A stretch of DNA of 64,000 nt, from the NCBI RefSeq assembly GCF_009766085.1, contig NZ_LMUF01000006.1, positions 124,001-188,000 of the forward strand, in the 5' to 3' direction. Each line of letters begins with the position of its first letter. Within the stretch, counting starts at the first letter, position 1. This document shows, piece after piece, positions 8,951-18,465 of this stretch. The notes beneath the pieces are model-generated. The model saw only the letters and a program-made list of their open reading frames with translations, ran no database searches and was not told the origin of the DNA. The translations under genes were made by a program, and so were the position numbers. The DNA is from Burkholderia sp. S171 (GTDB lineage Bacteria > Pseudomonadota > Gammaproteobacteria > Burkholderiales > Burkholderiaceae).

Positions 8951-10804
8951 TTACGCCGAGACCCTCTTTTCGAACGCCGCTTTCGTTTCGGCAAGCTCGG
9001 CAGGCAGACCCTGGGCGAGTTTCGTGAACAATTCGTCGTGGAGTTCGAGCTCAGCCCGCCATGCCGAGTCCTGCACGGAAATCACGCGTTCGAACTGCTC
9101 ACGGGTGAAATCGAGCGCGCCCCAGTCTATGTCCTCAAAGCGCGGCGAGAGGCCGAACGCGTGTTCATCGCCGTGAGCGGTGCCTTCAATACGGCCGATC
9201 ATCCAGCTCAGCACGCGCATGTTGTCGCCGAAACCCGGCCACACGAACTTGCCGTCCGCGTCCTTGCGGAACCAGTTCACGCAGAAGAATTTCGGCAGTT
9301 TGGCGTCGAGCTGCTCCAGTTGTTTGCCCACTTTCAGCCAGTGGCCGAAATAGTCGCTCATGTTGTAGCCACAGAACGGCAGCATGGCGAACGGATCGCG
9401 CCTGACCACGCCCTGCTGGCCGGCTGCGGCGGCGGTGGTTTCCGAGCCCATGGTCGCGGCCATGTAGACGCCCTCGTTCCAGCTGCGCGCTTCAGTGACG
9501 AGCGGCACGGTGTCCGAACGGCGGCCGCCGAAGATAAACGCATCAATCGCCACGCCGGCGGGATTCTCCCAGTCTGCATCGATGGACGGACATTGCGCAG
9601 CCGGCGCCGTGAAACGGGCGTTCGGATGCGCGGCCTTCTTGCCCGACTCCGGCGTCCAGTCATTACCCTGCCAGTCGATCAGATGCGCCGGCGGGTTGTC
9701 CGTCATGCCTTCCCACCAGACGTCGCCGTCGTCGGTGAGCGCCACGTTCGTGAAGATCACGTTCTCCTTGAGGGTCGCCATGGCATTGAAATTGGTCTTT
9801 TCGCTCGTGCCCGGCGCCACGCCGAAATAGCCCGCTTCAGGGTTGATTGCGTACAGCCGGCCGTCGCGGCCTGGCTTGATCCAGGCGATGTCGTCGCCAA
9901 TGGTGGAGACCTTCCAGCCCGCCATGTCCAGCGGCGGAATCAGCATGGCGAAGTTGGTCTTGCCGCACGCCGACGGAAACGCCGCCGCCACGTGATACTT
10001 GCGCCCTTCCGGCGACGTCACGCCAAGAATGAGCATGTGTTCGGCAAGCCAGCCTTCGTCGCGTCCCATCGTCGATGCAATCCGCAACGCAAAACATTTC
10101 TTGCCGAGCAGCGCGTTGCCGCCGTAACCCGAGCCGAAACTCCAGATTTCGCGGCTCTCTGGAAAATGAACGATGTATTTTGTGTCGTTGCACGGCCAGG
10201 GAACGTCCTGCTTACCCTGCTGCAAAGGCGCGCCAACCGAATGCACGCAGGGCACGAACTCGCCGCTGGCGCCCAGCACGTCGTACACCGCGCGGCCCAT
10301 GCGCGTCATGATGCGCATATTCGTCACCACGTACGGACTGTCCGTCAGTTCCACGCCAATATGGGCGATCGGCGAGCCGAGCGGACCCATCGAAAAAGGG
10401 ACGACGAACATCGTGCGGCCGGTCATGCAGCCGTCGAACAGACCGTCCAGCGTGAGACGCATTTCCGCAGGATCGATCCAGTTGTTCGTCGGACCGGCCT
10501 GTTCGGGGCGCGTCGAGCAGATGAACGTCCGGTCTTCCACCCGCGCGACGTCGGATGGGTCCGAGCAGGCAAGGTAGGAATTGGGCCGTTTGGCGGGATT
10601 GAGGCGTTTGAGCGTGCCGGCATCGACCATCTGTTGTGACAGGCGATCGCATTCCTCCTCCGAGCCGTCACACCATTCAATCCGATCCGGCTTCGTCAGC
10701 GCGGCGACCTGCTGCACCCAGTCGATGAGTTTCCGGTTCTTCACGTACGCCGGTACGTCGCCGTCGGCGACCACGTTTTGATCTACTACTGCGGGCTGGT
10801 TCAT
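8951..10804 (-). CDS. pckG: Phosphoenolpyruvate carboxykinase (GTP)
   Basis: 617-residue GTP-dependent enzyme that turns oxaloacetate into phosphoenolpyruvate and CO2, the entry to gluconeogenesis. Seen: the substrate-loop Arg region, [13 protein letters not shown] near residue 230, the P-loop-like [12 protein letters not shown] near residue 280 with the reactive Cys, the DDIAW metal-binding motif just after, and the C-terminal nucleotide-binding segment FCVNWFRKD. Length matches the GTP-dependent family (about 600-620), not the ATP-dependent one. I start at the ATG at 10804, which follows CGGAGTG, rather than at the upstream in-frame start at 10882. Confidence 0.96.
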   Translation of the reverse strand: MNQPAVVDQNVVADGDVPAYVKNRKLIDWVQQVAALTKPDRIEWCDGSEEECDRLSQQMVDAGTLKRLNPAKRPNSYLACSDPSDVARVEDRTFICSTRPEQAGPTNNWIDPAEMRLTLDGLFDGCMTGRTMFVVPFSMGPLGSPIAHIGVELTDSPYVVTNMRIMTRMGRAVYDVLGASGEFVPCVHSVGAPLQQGKQDVPWPCNDTKYIVHFPESREIWSFGSGYGGNALLGKKCFALRIASTMGRDEGWLAEHMLILGVTSPEGRKYHVAAAFPSACGKTNFAMLIPPLDMAGWKVSTIGDDIAWIKPGRDGRLYAINPEAGYFGVAPGTSEKTNFNAMATLKENVIFTNVALTDDGDVWWEGMTDNPPAHLIDWQGNDWTPESGKKAAHPNARFTAPAAQCPSIDADWENPAGVAIDAFIFGGRRSDTVPLVTEARSWNEGVYMAATMGSETTAAAAGQQGVVRRDPFAMLPFCGYNMSDYFGHWLKVGKQLEQLDAKLPKFFCVNWFRKDADGKFVWPGFGDNMRVLSWMIGRIEGTAHGDEHAFGLSPRFEDIDWGALDFTREQFERVISVQDSAWRAELELHDELFTKLAQGLPAELAETKAAFEKRVSA

Positions 10805-11291
10805 CGAGCACACTCCGTTCTTAGATGAGAAAACGGTTTGCAACCCGCCGGCGCTGCTCGCGAGAGGCGCATTTCGAGTCACCGGTTACCTGCACGGAGG
10901 AACTCACGTGGCAGACGGCGACACAAAAACAAGGCATGCGTCGGGGAGTTGTCTAGTCTGATGGCGACTGCCGTCTGAATCGCGGCTTGCGTCGGCACGG
11001 AACAAACTGTTAAAAAGGGATAGGGATTGTCTCCATCGTTGCCGGTTTTCCGGCGCTGGCGACGCGTGAATGGCAAACTGCCATATTCCGCATTCGAATT
11101 CTTTCAAACATCCATCCGGCGACCGGTAAATTCGTCGGATTACACAGCAGCTTAACGCGACGCGATGTCCGTATTTCGGCAAATTTATACGTAATTACCC
11201 GATTTATCCGTAATTACCCGAACTTACCGCGTTGATTCCTGTCCATCCTCGAATTTCTGCAGCACGTTTGATGCCTATCAAAAGCCAACCC
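10805..11291. promoter_or_regulatory. Intergenic region between divergent pckG and dehydrogenase genes
   Basis: This 487-base stretch has no credible gene. It must contain the promoters of pckG (minus) and of the 2-hydroxyacid dehydrogenase (plus). Part of it (11180-11225) is A/T-rich with a repeated TACGTAATTACCCGA-like element (CGTAATTACCCGA twice, at about 11191 and 11211), which could be an operator, but no factor can be named. Confidence 0.4.
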
Positions 11292-12311
11292 ATGCCAATC
11301 AAAATTGCCATCCTGGACGACTACCAAGACGCCGTTCGCAAGCTCGATTGCTTCAGTCTGCTCGCCGATCACGAGGTGAAAGTATTCAATAACACGGTGC
11401 GCGGACTCGGACAGTTGGCTAGCAGACTTTCGGAAGTAGAAGCGCTCGTTTTGATCCGCGAGCGCACCCGGATCAGCTCGCAACTGCTCGACAAGCTGCC
11501 CCGGCTGCGCATGATCAGCCAGACAGGCAAGGCCGGCGGCCATATAGAACTCGACGCCTGTACCGAACGCGGAATCGCCGTGCTGGAAGGCACCGGCTCG
11601 CCGGTCGCGCCGGCCGAACTGACCTGGGCGCTGATCATGGCCGCGCAACGCCGGATTCCGCAGTACGTCGCGAACCTGAAGCAGGGCGCGTGGCAGCAGT
11701 CCGGTCTGAAGACGTCCGCGCTGCCGCCGAATTTCGGCCTGGGCCAAGTGCTTCGCGGCCAGACGCTCGGGATCTGGGGATATGGAAAAATCGGTCAACT
11801 GCTCGCCGGTTACGGCAAGGCGTTTGGTATGAAAGTGGTGGTCTTTGGCCGGGAGCATTCGCAGGCCGCCGCGCGTGCGGACGGCGTGGATATCGCCGAG
11901 AGCCGGGAAGCGTTGTTCGAACAGAGCGATGTGCTCTCGTTGCATCTACGGCTGAACGACGAAACGCGCGGCATTGTCACAGCCGCCGATCTCATGCGCA
12001 TGAAGCCCACCGCGCTGTTTGTGAATACCAGTCGCGCCGAATTGCTGGAAGAAAACGCGCTGCTCAACGCGCTCCATCACAACCGGCCGGGGATGGTTGC
12101 TATCGACGTGTTCGAAAGCGAGCCGATCCTGCAGGGTTATAGCCTGCTGCGCATGGAAAACGTCATTTGCACGCCGCACATCGGGTATGTGGAGCGCGAA
12201 AGCTACGAGCTCTATTTCACGGCGGCGTTTAAGAACATTCTCGCCTTCGATGCCGGCGACACATCGAGTGTCGCCAATCCGGAAGCGCTGGTGGGTGGAC
12301 GCCGGCGATAG
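11292..12311 (+). CDS. D-isomer-specific 2-hydroxyacid dehydrogenase family protein
   Basis: 339 residues. NAD(P)-dependent oxidoreductase that interconverts a 2-keto acid and a D-2-hydroxy acid; the substrate is unknown. The nucleotide-binding motif GIWGYGKIGQ is near residue 160. The catalytic Arg is in NTSRAELLEE (about 245), and the catalytic Glu/His pair is in the ESEPI and TPHIGYVERE segments (about 275-300). The protein resembles the phosphoglycerate-dehydrogenase-like branch but lacks a regulatory ACT domain. I prefer the ATG at 11292 (MPIKIAILDDYQ) over in-frame starts at 11271 and 11232. Convergent with the OsmC gene, with stop codons abutting. Confidence 0.9.
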   Translation: MPIKIAILDDYQDAVRKLDCFSLLADHEVKVFNNTVRGLGQLASRLSEVEALVLIRERTRISSQLLDKLPRLRMISQTGKAGGHIELDACTERGIAVLEGTGSPVAPAELTWALIMAAQRRIPQYVANLKQGAWQQSGLKTSALPPNFGLGQVLRGQTLGIWGYGKIGQLLAGYGKAFGMKVVVFGREHSQAAARADGVDIAESREALFEQSDVLSLHLRLNDETRGIVTAADLMRMKPTALFVNTSRAELLEENALLNALHHNRPGMVAIDVFESEPILQGYSLLRMENVICTPHIGYVERESYELYFTAAFKNILAFDAGDTSSVANPEALVGGRRR

Positions 12312-12788
12312 TTAAATCGTGGAGATGTCAGTGGACGGCTCGCATCGGACGGGGAAGTTGACCGAGTTCGCGATAAAGCAGAACTTATGCGCTTCCTCGT
12401 GCAAACGGCCGGCCAGTTCCACGTCACCGCCCGCGCCAATAGTTACTTGCGGGCGCAGCACGACGTCGGTAAAGCGGCCGCTTCCTTGCGCCGTTTCCTC
12501 CATCGTGCCAACAGGATCATCCACGTAACCCGTCACCGCGATGCCATTTACCGAACACAGGTGCAGATACCAGAGCATGTGGCACGACGAAAGCGACGCG
12601 ACGAACAACTCCTCCGGGTTGTGGCGTGTGGCGTCGCCGCGAAACGCCGGATCGCTCGATGCTTCGATGGCCGGTTTGTTCGCGACACGTACCAGATGAT
12701 CACGCGAGTACGCGTCGTAGTGTGAGGTGCCCGAGCCCTGATCGCCGGTCCAGACGACTTGCAGCGTGTATTTGTGGTGTTTGGTCAT
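12312..12788 (-). CDS. OsmC-family protein
   Basis: 158 residues. OsmC/Ohr proteins are small thiol peroxidases that reduce organic hydroperoxides. Two cysteines are seen: one in LSSCHMLW (about residue 62) and one in HKFCFIANSVNFPV near the C-terminus (about 143), as in the OsmC branch. The ATG at 12788 has AAAAGGAG ten bases upstream; an open extension to 12836 overlaps the neighbouring gene and is unlikely to be used. It is the last gene of the thioesterase - patatin - OsmC minus-strand group. Confidence 0.88.
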   Translation of the reverse strand: MTKHHKYTLQVVWTGDQGSGTSHYDAYSRDHLVRVANKPAIEASSDPAFRGDATRHNPEELFVASLSSCHMLWYLHLCSVNGIAVTGYVDDPVGTMEETAQGSGRFTDVVLRPQVTIGAGGDVELAGRLHEEAHKFCFIANSVNFPVRCEPSTDISTI

Positions 12789-12813
12789 CAATTCAACACT
12801 CCTTTTAGAGATG

Positions 12814-13689
12814 CTAGAGATGCGCCGCTGCGCCAAGCAGATCGGGCAAGCGTGTCAGGAATTGCTCACCGTCGGCACGACCCAGGTCGTACGCGGGCCG
12901 CATCAGTGACGGACTCGTGTAATCCCATGCCGAAATCGGCACCTTCCGTGACGGCTGCACATAAACGCGACGCTGGTCGCGGTTCGCGCCGTGCTCCACG
13001 ACAAACATCTGCGGTCGCGGATACACGCGCGTCACCATGACCAGAACCAGTCCCGGCGATGGGTCCAGCGCGCCGACGGGGACATTGTCGACCATGCCGC
13101 CGTCGAGCACCGGCCGTCCGTGTCGGCGCATGACCGGCGTGAAAGGCGGCGTACACGACGATTGCAGGATCAGGTCGGCGAGGTCATCGACGGTCGCGCA
13201 CTCTTGCGCCTTCACGAATTCCGGATGAAAACCGAGGGACTGACCGAGCGTGGGATGCAGCTTCTTGCGCACGTACTTTTCGATGTTATAGGCGATCAGC
13301 CCCGCGGCCACCGCGCTTCGTGCGCCGAGCCAACGCGGTAAATGCGATACGCCTATACGAATTTCCGGCGCGTTTTGCAGCGACGGAAACTCGGCGCCGT
13401 AGATATCGAGTAAAGCCTGACGGTAGATCCGATAGTGCGGAAACACCGATTCGCCGCGCAGCAAATTGCCCCAATACGCGTTCTTCGGATTGTCGCGCAG
13501 CACATGCGCGTAGTAATCCATCACCCATTCGGAGCGGTTCATGTACAGCATGCAGGCCGTGGCCGCGCCAGCCGAGATGCTGGTAATGACGCGCGGGCGC
13601 AGCTTGAGTTCCGGCTGGACGATGTCCCAGAAACCGGCTTGCCACCAGCAGCGGTTACCGCCGCCAGCGAATACGACTTGATCGAACAT
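12814..13689 (-). CDS. Patatin-like phospholipase
   Basis: 291 residues with a patatin fold, a Ser-Asp dyad lipid acyl hydrolase. The oxyanion segment GGGNRCWWQAG lies near residues 9-19, the nucleophile elbow SISAG near 38-42, and the catalytic Asp in DGGMVDNVP near 195-203. No signal peptide is seen. The gene lies 6 bases downstream of the thioesterase gene and 25 bases upstream of the OsmC gene, so the three are probably one operon; a role in lipid or acyl turnover is an inference. Confidence 0.9.
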   Translation of the reverse strand: MFDQVVFAGGGNRCWWQAGFWDIVQPELKLRPRVITSISAGAATACMLYMNRSEWVMDYYAHVLRDNPKNAYWGNLLRGESVFPHYRIYRQALLDIYGAEFPSLQNAPEIRIGVSHLPRWLGARSAVAAGLIAYNIEKYVRKKLHPTLGQSLGFHPEFVKAQECATVDDLADLILQSSCTPPFTPVMRRHGRPVLDGGMVDNVPVGALDPSPGLVLVMVTRVYPRPQMFVVEHGANRDQRRVYVQPSRKVPISAWDYTSPSLMRPAYDLGRADGEQFLTRLPDLLGAAAHL

Positions 13690-13695
13690 AGGTTT

Positions 13696-14100
13696 TTATG
13701 TGAGAAGCATGACCGTGGTGGTCGCGTGAGCGGCGAGCGCACCGGTTTCGTCGTGGAGTTCGATTTCGCCGAAGACCAGGTTGCGGCCACGGCGCAGGAT
13801 TGACGCGGTTACCAGGACATCGCCGGCTTTTACCGAGCGTAGGAAACTTGTGGTGAGCGAGACGGTGGTCATCGGCTGGAAACCGCCTAGCGCGTGTGCA
13901 ATGGCGACGATCATGGCGGTGTCGGCTGCGGCCATGAAAACCTGGCCGCAGATCACGCCGCCCGCGTGGCGAAGTTTGTCCGCGTGCGGTAGACGCAGGG
14001 TGACGGTGGTATCGGTGGAGCTTGCCGGGGTCAGGCCCAAGTCGCGGATCCACGGCGCGAAGGTGGTGTCGAGCAGAACGCGAATGGCGGATTCGTCCAT
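13696..14100 (-). CDS. PaaI-type hotdog thioesterase
   Basis: 134 residues. The hotdog-fold signature is present: HAGGVICGQVFMAAADTAM (about residues 45-63), where an Asp/Glu-type residue in the long helix serves catalysis, followed by the TTVSLTTSFLRSVKAGDVL strands. The likely reaction is hydrolysis of an acyl- or aryl-CoA. It heads the group thioesterase - patatin - OsmC. The 270 bases to tRNA-Lys contain no gene apart from the tRNA promoter. Confidence 0.88.
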   Translation of the reverse strand: MDESAIRVLLDTTFAPWIRDLGLTPASSTDTTVTLRLPHADKLRHAGGVICGQVFMAAADTAMIVAIAHALGGFQPMTTVSLTTSFLRSVKAGDVLVTASILRRGRNLVFGEIELHDETGALAAHATTTVMLLT

Positions 14101-14324
14101 GGGTTTGGTTTTATTGATGGTGGTCTCGCGACTGTTTTTGTCGCTGCTTTCGTGCGGTTGCCGGGCCGCAACGAGTCGTGATTCATGCGTCCGTCATGAT
14201 AACGGCTCGTGACAATTGCCCGAAGCGAGGCTTTTTTGGGATGGTCGATGAGCGCCCGCGCCATGCGTCGTGCGGCTTTCAGGCATCTGCGAGACGGTTT
14301 TTTCAGGTTTTGCGTTGCGGACAG

Positions 14325-14354
14325 TTGCGCAATCGGCGAAAACGTCGCTATAAT
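14325..14354 (+). promoter_or_regulatory. Sigma-70 promoter of tRNA-Lys
   Basis: TTGCGC at 14325-14330 and a perfect TATAAT at 14349-14354, spaced 18 bases, lie just before the tRNA gene. The start of transcription would fall about ten bases ahead of the mature 5' end. Confidence 0.75.
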
Positions 14355-14370
14355 TCGGATTCAGTTTTTC

Positions 14371-14446
14371 GGGGCGTTAGCTCAGCTGGTAGAGCAGCGG
14401 ACTCTTAATCCGTAGGTCGACAGTTCGAATCTGTCACGCCCCACCA
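14371..14446 (+). tRNA. tRNA-Lys (anticodon CTT)
   Basis: 76 bases with a full cloverleaf: 7-bp acceptor stem (GGGGCGT/ACGCCCC), D arm, anticodon loop CTCTTAA with anticodon CTT at 14404-14406, TTCGAAT in the T loop, discriminator A and an encoded CCA end. Everything to its right is accessory DNA, so its 3' end is the likely integration site of the island. Confidence 0.97.
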
Positions 14447-14462
14447 AAGATATCAAGCACTT

Positions 14463-14494
14463 AGCCCGGTCCTCGTGACTGGGCTTTTTGTTTT
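14463..14494 (+). terminator. Rho-independent terminator of tRNA-Lys
   Basis: AGCCCGGTC and GACTGGGCT arms (one mismatch) with a short loop end at 14485 and are followed by TTTTTGTTTT. Confidence 0.9.
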
Positions 14495-15039
14495 GTGGAA
14501 TGCGTGTAGGCACCATGTAGGTTTTTCCCGGCATTTGCAGCCCATGTAGGAATGGTAGCTGTCTGCCCTTTATCTCGCGATTTGTCCGACACGGATGCGT
14601 CTGTTCGAGCACACCAGGATGACCGCCGGTATGGACTTTCCCATGATGCCGAGCGCTCACTCAAGCGGTTGCACGCGGCAGGTTGCCCTATCTCGTTTGC
14701 ATTTGCGCAGACAGACCCTCGCATTGGCGACGGATACGGTGTGCCGTGATACTCCCCTGTGTTTACAAAAAGCGAAATCACCGGTTCTGCGTCGGGGGAC
14801 TGGCGGGATCGCCGCTAGATGTTCGCGCATCGGACGAGTTCTGATCTTTGGCGTCCAATGAGGCCTAGTTGTTGCCGTGCTAACCGACTAACTGACTAAG
14901 TGACTAACCGACTAACCTGAAATTTTTGCAGGCTTGGAGGCGCCAATACAGAACCGGCTGAAAGTCTGAACAGGCTTGCCAGACATGGCGAAGCGAAACA
15001 GACTGTGGAAATGTGTACCAAAATCCTACTCTGCCTTAA
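14495..15039. other. Gene-poor junction between tRNA and island
   Basis: No convincing gene is seen in these 545 bases. The open frames overlap each other on both strands and match no family. It includes a small 8-bp tandem repeat (14886-14917). No integrase gene, which would be expected beside an integrated tRNA, is found here; it may have been lost or lie at the other island end. Confidence 0.5.
14886..14917. repeat. Four tandem 8-bp units (GACTAACY type)
   Basis: GACTAACT, GACTAAGT, GACTAACC and GACTAACC follow one another, preceded by a partial copy at 14881-14885. It lies in the junction region after tRNA-Lys. TAA/TGA stops occur in several frames of the repeat. Confidence 0.8.
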
Positions 15040-15531
15040 TCAGGCTGGATCGTTGGGACACGCGACCAGAGGCCCGAAAACCTTTCCCAAGGCAAATTTT
15101 AGTTCGCCCTTATCGCCTTTGTGAAGCGGCGCTTCCTCGTTCGGTGCATAGCGAATCTCTGAATGGTGAACTCCTTCAGAAGGGACGTGTTCGACTGCTA
15201 ACCCGTGACCCCGAGCTGTTCGAATTGCGCGCACTGCTTCAGCCGAGGTCGGAATATATCCGGCATAGGTAAATTCCGGATGAACCGACCGCTTTTCCAC
15301 TTCTCGGGCACGTCCTAGCCGATGCACCTCATTGGGTGGCGGCGCGTACTTATCCCAATTAACAGATTCACCTTCCCCATGGGGAAATTCAAACGTGCTG
15401 GGCCAAAGCAGCCCTTTCGCTGACCGGTACATTCTCGGCGAGTCGATGAGGCGTGTTAGGACCGCCGTCCCCGGGATGACCTCAATCTCTGGCTCAGGCG
15501 ACACCTGTTCGTTCGTATTATTTTCCGCCAC
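15040..15531 (-). CDS. Hypothetical protein, third gene of the TIGR04255 trio
   Basis: 163 residues, unrecognised. It begins with an acidic, polar stretch (GTG start; ENNTNEQVSPEPEIEV) and is soluble, with no membrane segment and no known motif. Several His residues cluster near 130-150. The start codon lies 13 bases past the stop of the 195-aa gene on the same strand, so it is the last gene of a three-gene operon (16935 to 15040). The frame has normal amino-acid composition and no overlap with another plausible gene, so I take it as real. Confidence 0.6.
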   Translation of the reverse strand: MAENNTNEQVSPEPEIEVIPGTAVLTRLIDSPRMYRSAKGLLWPSTFEFPHGEGESVNWDKYAPPPNEVHRLGRAREVEKRSVHPEFTYAGYIPTSAEAVRAIRTARGHGLAVEHVPSEGVHHSEIRYAPNEEAPLHKGDKGELKFALGKVFGPLVACPNDPA

Positions 15532-15544
15532 AGGTCAGTCTCAG

Positions 15545-16132
15545 TCACCGTGGAATAAATTCGGAGATCGCATCTGGCACGCTTTCCCCATCAAACGATA
15601 GTTCATCGAAATATTGGGCCTCTTGGGTAGCTGCAGCAGTCACCAGATGCAGCTTCCAATTGTCAATCACGAGAACGGCATGCGGCGTCTTAACATCCCA
15701 AACAGCAATGAGGCCACCTTCCCCATCAGGAGCAATTTTTGGTGTTTGCCGACTTGGAAGCAAGATCGAAAAAAGCGCTTTTGCTGCATCAGCACTGTCT
15801 CGTGACACCATGCTTGGTCGTTCTCTTACGCAAGAAAACCCATCACTGACAAATTGCTCAATAAGCGTCAGAATGTTTTTTTTCTCCAGCGCGCGTGCAG
15901 CCCCATCGGCGGTTCCTACATCGGCCAGGACGGTAACGTCTGCCATTCCAGCGGGAATCACTTTAACGCCGTCACGGGCGCGAATATCGCGCACCCGCAC
16001 GGCATCACTCGAATCCAGCATTCGCACATAGCGCTTAGAAGGAGTTGGCGCAACATCTTGGCTGTAGTTCGTGTTTGAGAAGGCGGTTATCCCGTCTGAA
16101 TACGCGTCCATTTGGAACCAGGCGTCAGTCAT
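15545..16132 (-). CDS. Hypothetical protein, second gene of the TIGR04255 trio
   Basis: 195 residues, unrecognised. Soluble, mixed alpha/beta by eye; the C-terminal half alternates hydrophobic strands (GGLIAVWDVKTPHAVLVIDNWKL is the clearest core, about residues 137-159). No catalytic motif is visible. The ATG overlaps the TGA stop of the upstream TIGR04255-like gene by four bases (ATGA), a strong sign of translational coupling and of joint function. Confidence 0.65.
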   Translation of the reverse strand: MTDAWFQMDAYSDGITAFSNTNYSQDVAPTPSKRYVRMLDSSDAVRVRDIRARDGVKVIPAGMADVTVLADVGTADGAARALEKKNILTLIEQFVSDGFSCVRERPSMVSRDSADAAKALFSILLPSRQTPKIAPDGEGGLIAVWDVKTPHAVLVIDNWKLHLVTAAATQEAQYFDELSFDGESVPDAISEFIPR

Positions 16133-16935
16133 GATGTCCTCTGCCAGTAAGCGTCAGAATGAAGCGTCGGAGACGTAGCATCGGCGAAGCCGTGAGTAAT
16201 CCACTCGTGTGCAACGTCGAACCAGCGCTTGCGCCCTTCAGCGGATGTGTCTGGTGAAATACCGCGCGCGGTCAAGTCGAGGCGAACCACTCGGTCTTGC
16301 GTGGGCAAGTTAACCGCTGTTTGTGCGGCAATATGCAGTCGGCCAAATCCATCGGGTAACGGATAGGCAGAAGCCCAGTTAACGCCTTCTGGCTCGGGCA
16401 AAAACCTTTCGTTCGAATTTGAACGCACATGATCAATTAGCAACCGATCGATGCCTTCCGCTTCAAGTCCATTAGCCGCTGAGATGTGATTCACATAGGC
16501 GAGCTCAAACTGACGAAATGAAAGTTCCCCGATTCCGACCTCTCCGCAGAAGTCCATGAAATCTGCCAAGTACTTATCGAACTGCTCGATGACTACCGGA
16601 TAGCTCGGATAAGGGTCGGAATCGGACGCGCGCTTCCAGTTGAACAGGAAGCGATCTTGCTGCAACTGGATCAGATTCCTGCCATCGGCACTGAAGAACC
16701 ATGCGCGACGAAGCGGAGGTACATTGGCAAACTCGAAAACCGGAATAGCTCCGAATCCCTGTTGCTCAACGACGCTGGCTAAGGGCGCAGCATCCTCGAC
16801 GCGGGGAAAATTACTGCGCACACGCTGCCAGTAAGCCCCAATGTGTGCCGTGAGCACTGGATTCTGGGTAGAAAAGAGGACGCCACACGCAACCTCGAAC
16901 ACCGGTGGCCGCTTAAAATGCACAGCTGTTCGCAT
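16129..16935 (-). CDS. TIGR04255-like family protein
   Basis: About 268 residues. I recognise the general pattern of the sporadically distributed TIGR04255 family: an N-terminal PPVFEV strand, a middle segment where an aromatic-rich strand (FFSADGRNLIQLQQDRFLFNW) leads into a Tyr/Pro-rich piece and a helix, and a C-terminal DLTARGI strand. The family has no known function; it is often found in accessory DNA. The start is uncertain: ATG at 16935 has AAGGG just upstream and gives the usual family length, ATG at 16980 and GTG at 17022 are also in frame. First gene of a coupled trio. Confidence 0.7.
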   Translation of the reverse strand: MRTAVHFKRPPVFEVACGVLFSTQNPVLTAHIGAYWQRVRSNFPRVEDAAPLASVVEQQGFGAIPVFEFANVPPLRRAWFFSADGRNLIQLQQDRFLFNWKRASDSDPYPSYPVVIEQFDKYLADFMDFCGEVGIGELSFRQFELAYVNHISAANGLEAEGIDRLLIDHVRSNSNERFLPEPEGVNWASAYPLPDGFGRLHIAAQTAVNLPTQDRVVRLDLTARGISPDTSAEGRKRWFDVAHEWITHGFADATSPTLHSDAYWQRTS

Positions 16936-17148
16936 AGGCCCTTGATTTTTGATGGTCACCGCTTCTCTTTGGAGCGTCATTGTGTTAGTGCTGTAACGCT
17001 GGACGTTGCCGAAAAATAGCACGGTTTTGGGCTATACGCCATCGTTACGGCAAAGTCAATCAACCCCGTGGCAACATCAAGGCTCCGAAAGGCTTAGGAC
17101 AAGCGTTCCCAGTTGCTCTTGCAGGTTAGCGTGCGGCGCCCCTGGATC

Positions 17149-17979
17149 TCACTGATCTTGCCCCGGGACACGCTTGATCGCAGCTGCTTCGCTGGCGCGC
17201 ACCACAAGGTTATATAACTGTTCGCAAGCCGGACTCACGCGAACATAGTAGAGCGTGCCGTCTGGGTTTCGTGGGTGTCCGCGCGGAGAGCTTGATTCTT
17301 CCAACAGACCGATATTCCTGAGCTTCAGAGCAAATGGGCCGATATCGGTGAACAGATTCAATGGGCCTTCATCATTGATCATCGGCACCCTCGGCTGATA
17401 TGACACCGTCGGCGCTCTTCCGGTCTGGGTGATCGTGACGGGAGGCTGATAGCCACCCTTGACCAGCACAGCTATCGATCCACGTGGCGTTACTCCTGTT
17501 CGCTGCAGAGCCAGCTCGCTTTTATAGCTGCTGTCGTTGTTGACAAACCTCCGCATCCACGCTTGCAACGAGGTGAAGTCCCGATCGTTCAGTACTTCGG
17601 CACCCTCGAAGACCATCTCCTCGATCTCGTCCGCGGCGCGCTCCTCCAGTACGATGCGGGCAGTAAGAAGCCCGATCACCATCGGGCCGATGTCCTTGCT
17701 TGCTGAAAGCGCTACCCGGCGGTACGCGTCGAATATAGCGCTCGTTCGTTCGTCATTATTTGCGATTGATTGAAGCATATCGTTCAGTTCCGCCGACGTG
17801 GTTAAAACGTCATCTTCTTTTCGGACCTCGTCGATGAAGGCGTTAAAGAATTGCCGCGCTCGATGCTCGCTCCACCGTCCGATCACCTTGTCTTTGACCA
17901 TGTCAAAGAGTGCATCCTTCGCCTTGTCCAATGCGAAATCTGCTGCGCCGGCTACGACCAGTGCGGTAGTAATCACCAT
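17149..17979 (-). CDS. Hypothetical protein with hydrophobic N-terminus
   Basis: 276 residues, unrecognised. The first 17 residues (MVITTALVVAGAADFAL) are hydrophobic and could be a weak membrane helix or an amphipathic start; the next 130 residues are helical and charged, followed by a looser region rich in Pro and Thr (about 165-205) and a C-terminal segment that looks like a small winged-helix or strand domain. It stands alone on the minus strand, 169 bases beyond the trio's first possible start. I cannot assign a function. Confidence 0.6.
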   Translation of the reverse strand: MVITTALVVAGAADFALDKAKDALFDMVKDKVIGRWSEHRARQFFNAFIDEVRKEDDVLTTSAELNDMLQSIANNDERTSAIFDAYRRVALSASKDIGPMVIGLLTARIVLEERAADEIEEMVFEGAEVLNDRDFTSLQAWMRRFVNNDSSYKSELALQRTGVTPRGSIAVLVKGGYQPPVTITQTGRAPTVSYQPRVPMINDEGPLNLFTDIGPFALKLRNIGLLEESSSPRGHPRNPDGTLYYVRVSPACEQLYNLVVRASEAAAIKRVPGQDQ

Positions 17980-18465
17980 GACTTACCTCTCGAACGACGT
18001 TGTCCACGGAATTATAGGCACGACTCCTCTATTCAATCCCGGGTCGGCCGAGCCTGTGATTCATCGGGAAGCAATTCTTCGTCGCTATCGCCCTTCGCCT
18101 CCTCCATCCCGAACATCTGCCGCGTATCTCATCGCCAGATCGATCCAGAGGCAAGCCATCATAAGCCAATGTACGTTCTTGATCAGCGTGCCGGCCGTTG
18201 GCCGACGGAACATGGCGATCAGCGTTCGCAGCTGTTCGCGCAGCCTGCTCCAACAGCGTCCATAAATAATCGACGGTGGGAGGGGTCGTGCCTCAATGGC
18301 ATTAACCATGGGGTGGGCCGGTCCGTGACGCAAGCGCGATCTCCGGTACCGGCAGAGCTTGGGCATTGCACGTACGTGTATCTCCCTCCAACGCTCCGAC
18401 AAACCTGAGCCGAAGATATTATCCGAGCACGTTGCCATCAAGGGCGCAGATAAGGAGAAGTGGCT
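17980..18465. other. Gene-poor stretch
   Basis: Overlapping open frames exist on both strands but none has a convincing start, composition or family match. The region contains the promoter of the zinc-ribbon gene that starts at 18466; its ribosome site AAGGAG is at 18452-18457. Confidence 0.4.

Noticed and set aside
14382..14660. Minus-strand open frame over tRNA-Lys and its 3' flank
   Set aside because: About a third of it is the reverse of the tRNA itself (the typical GRDRFELSTYGLRVRCS artefact); not a gene.
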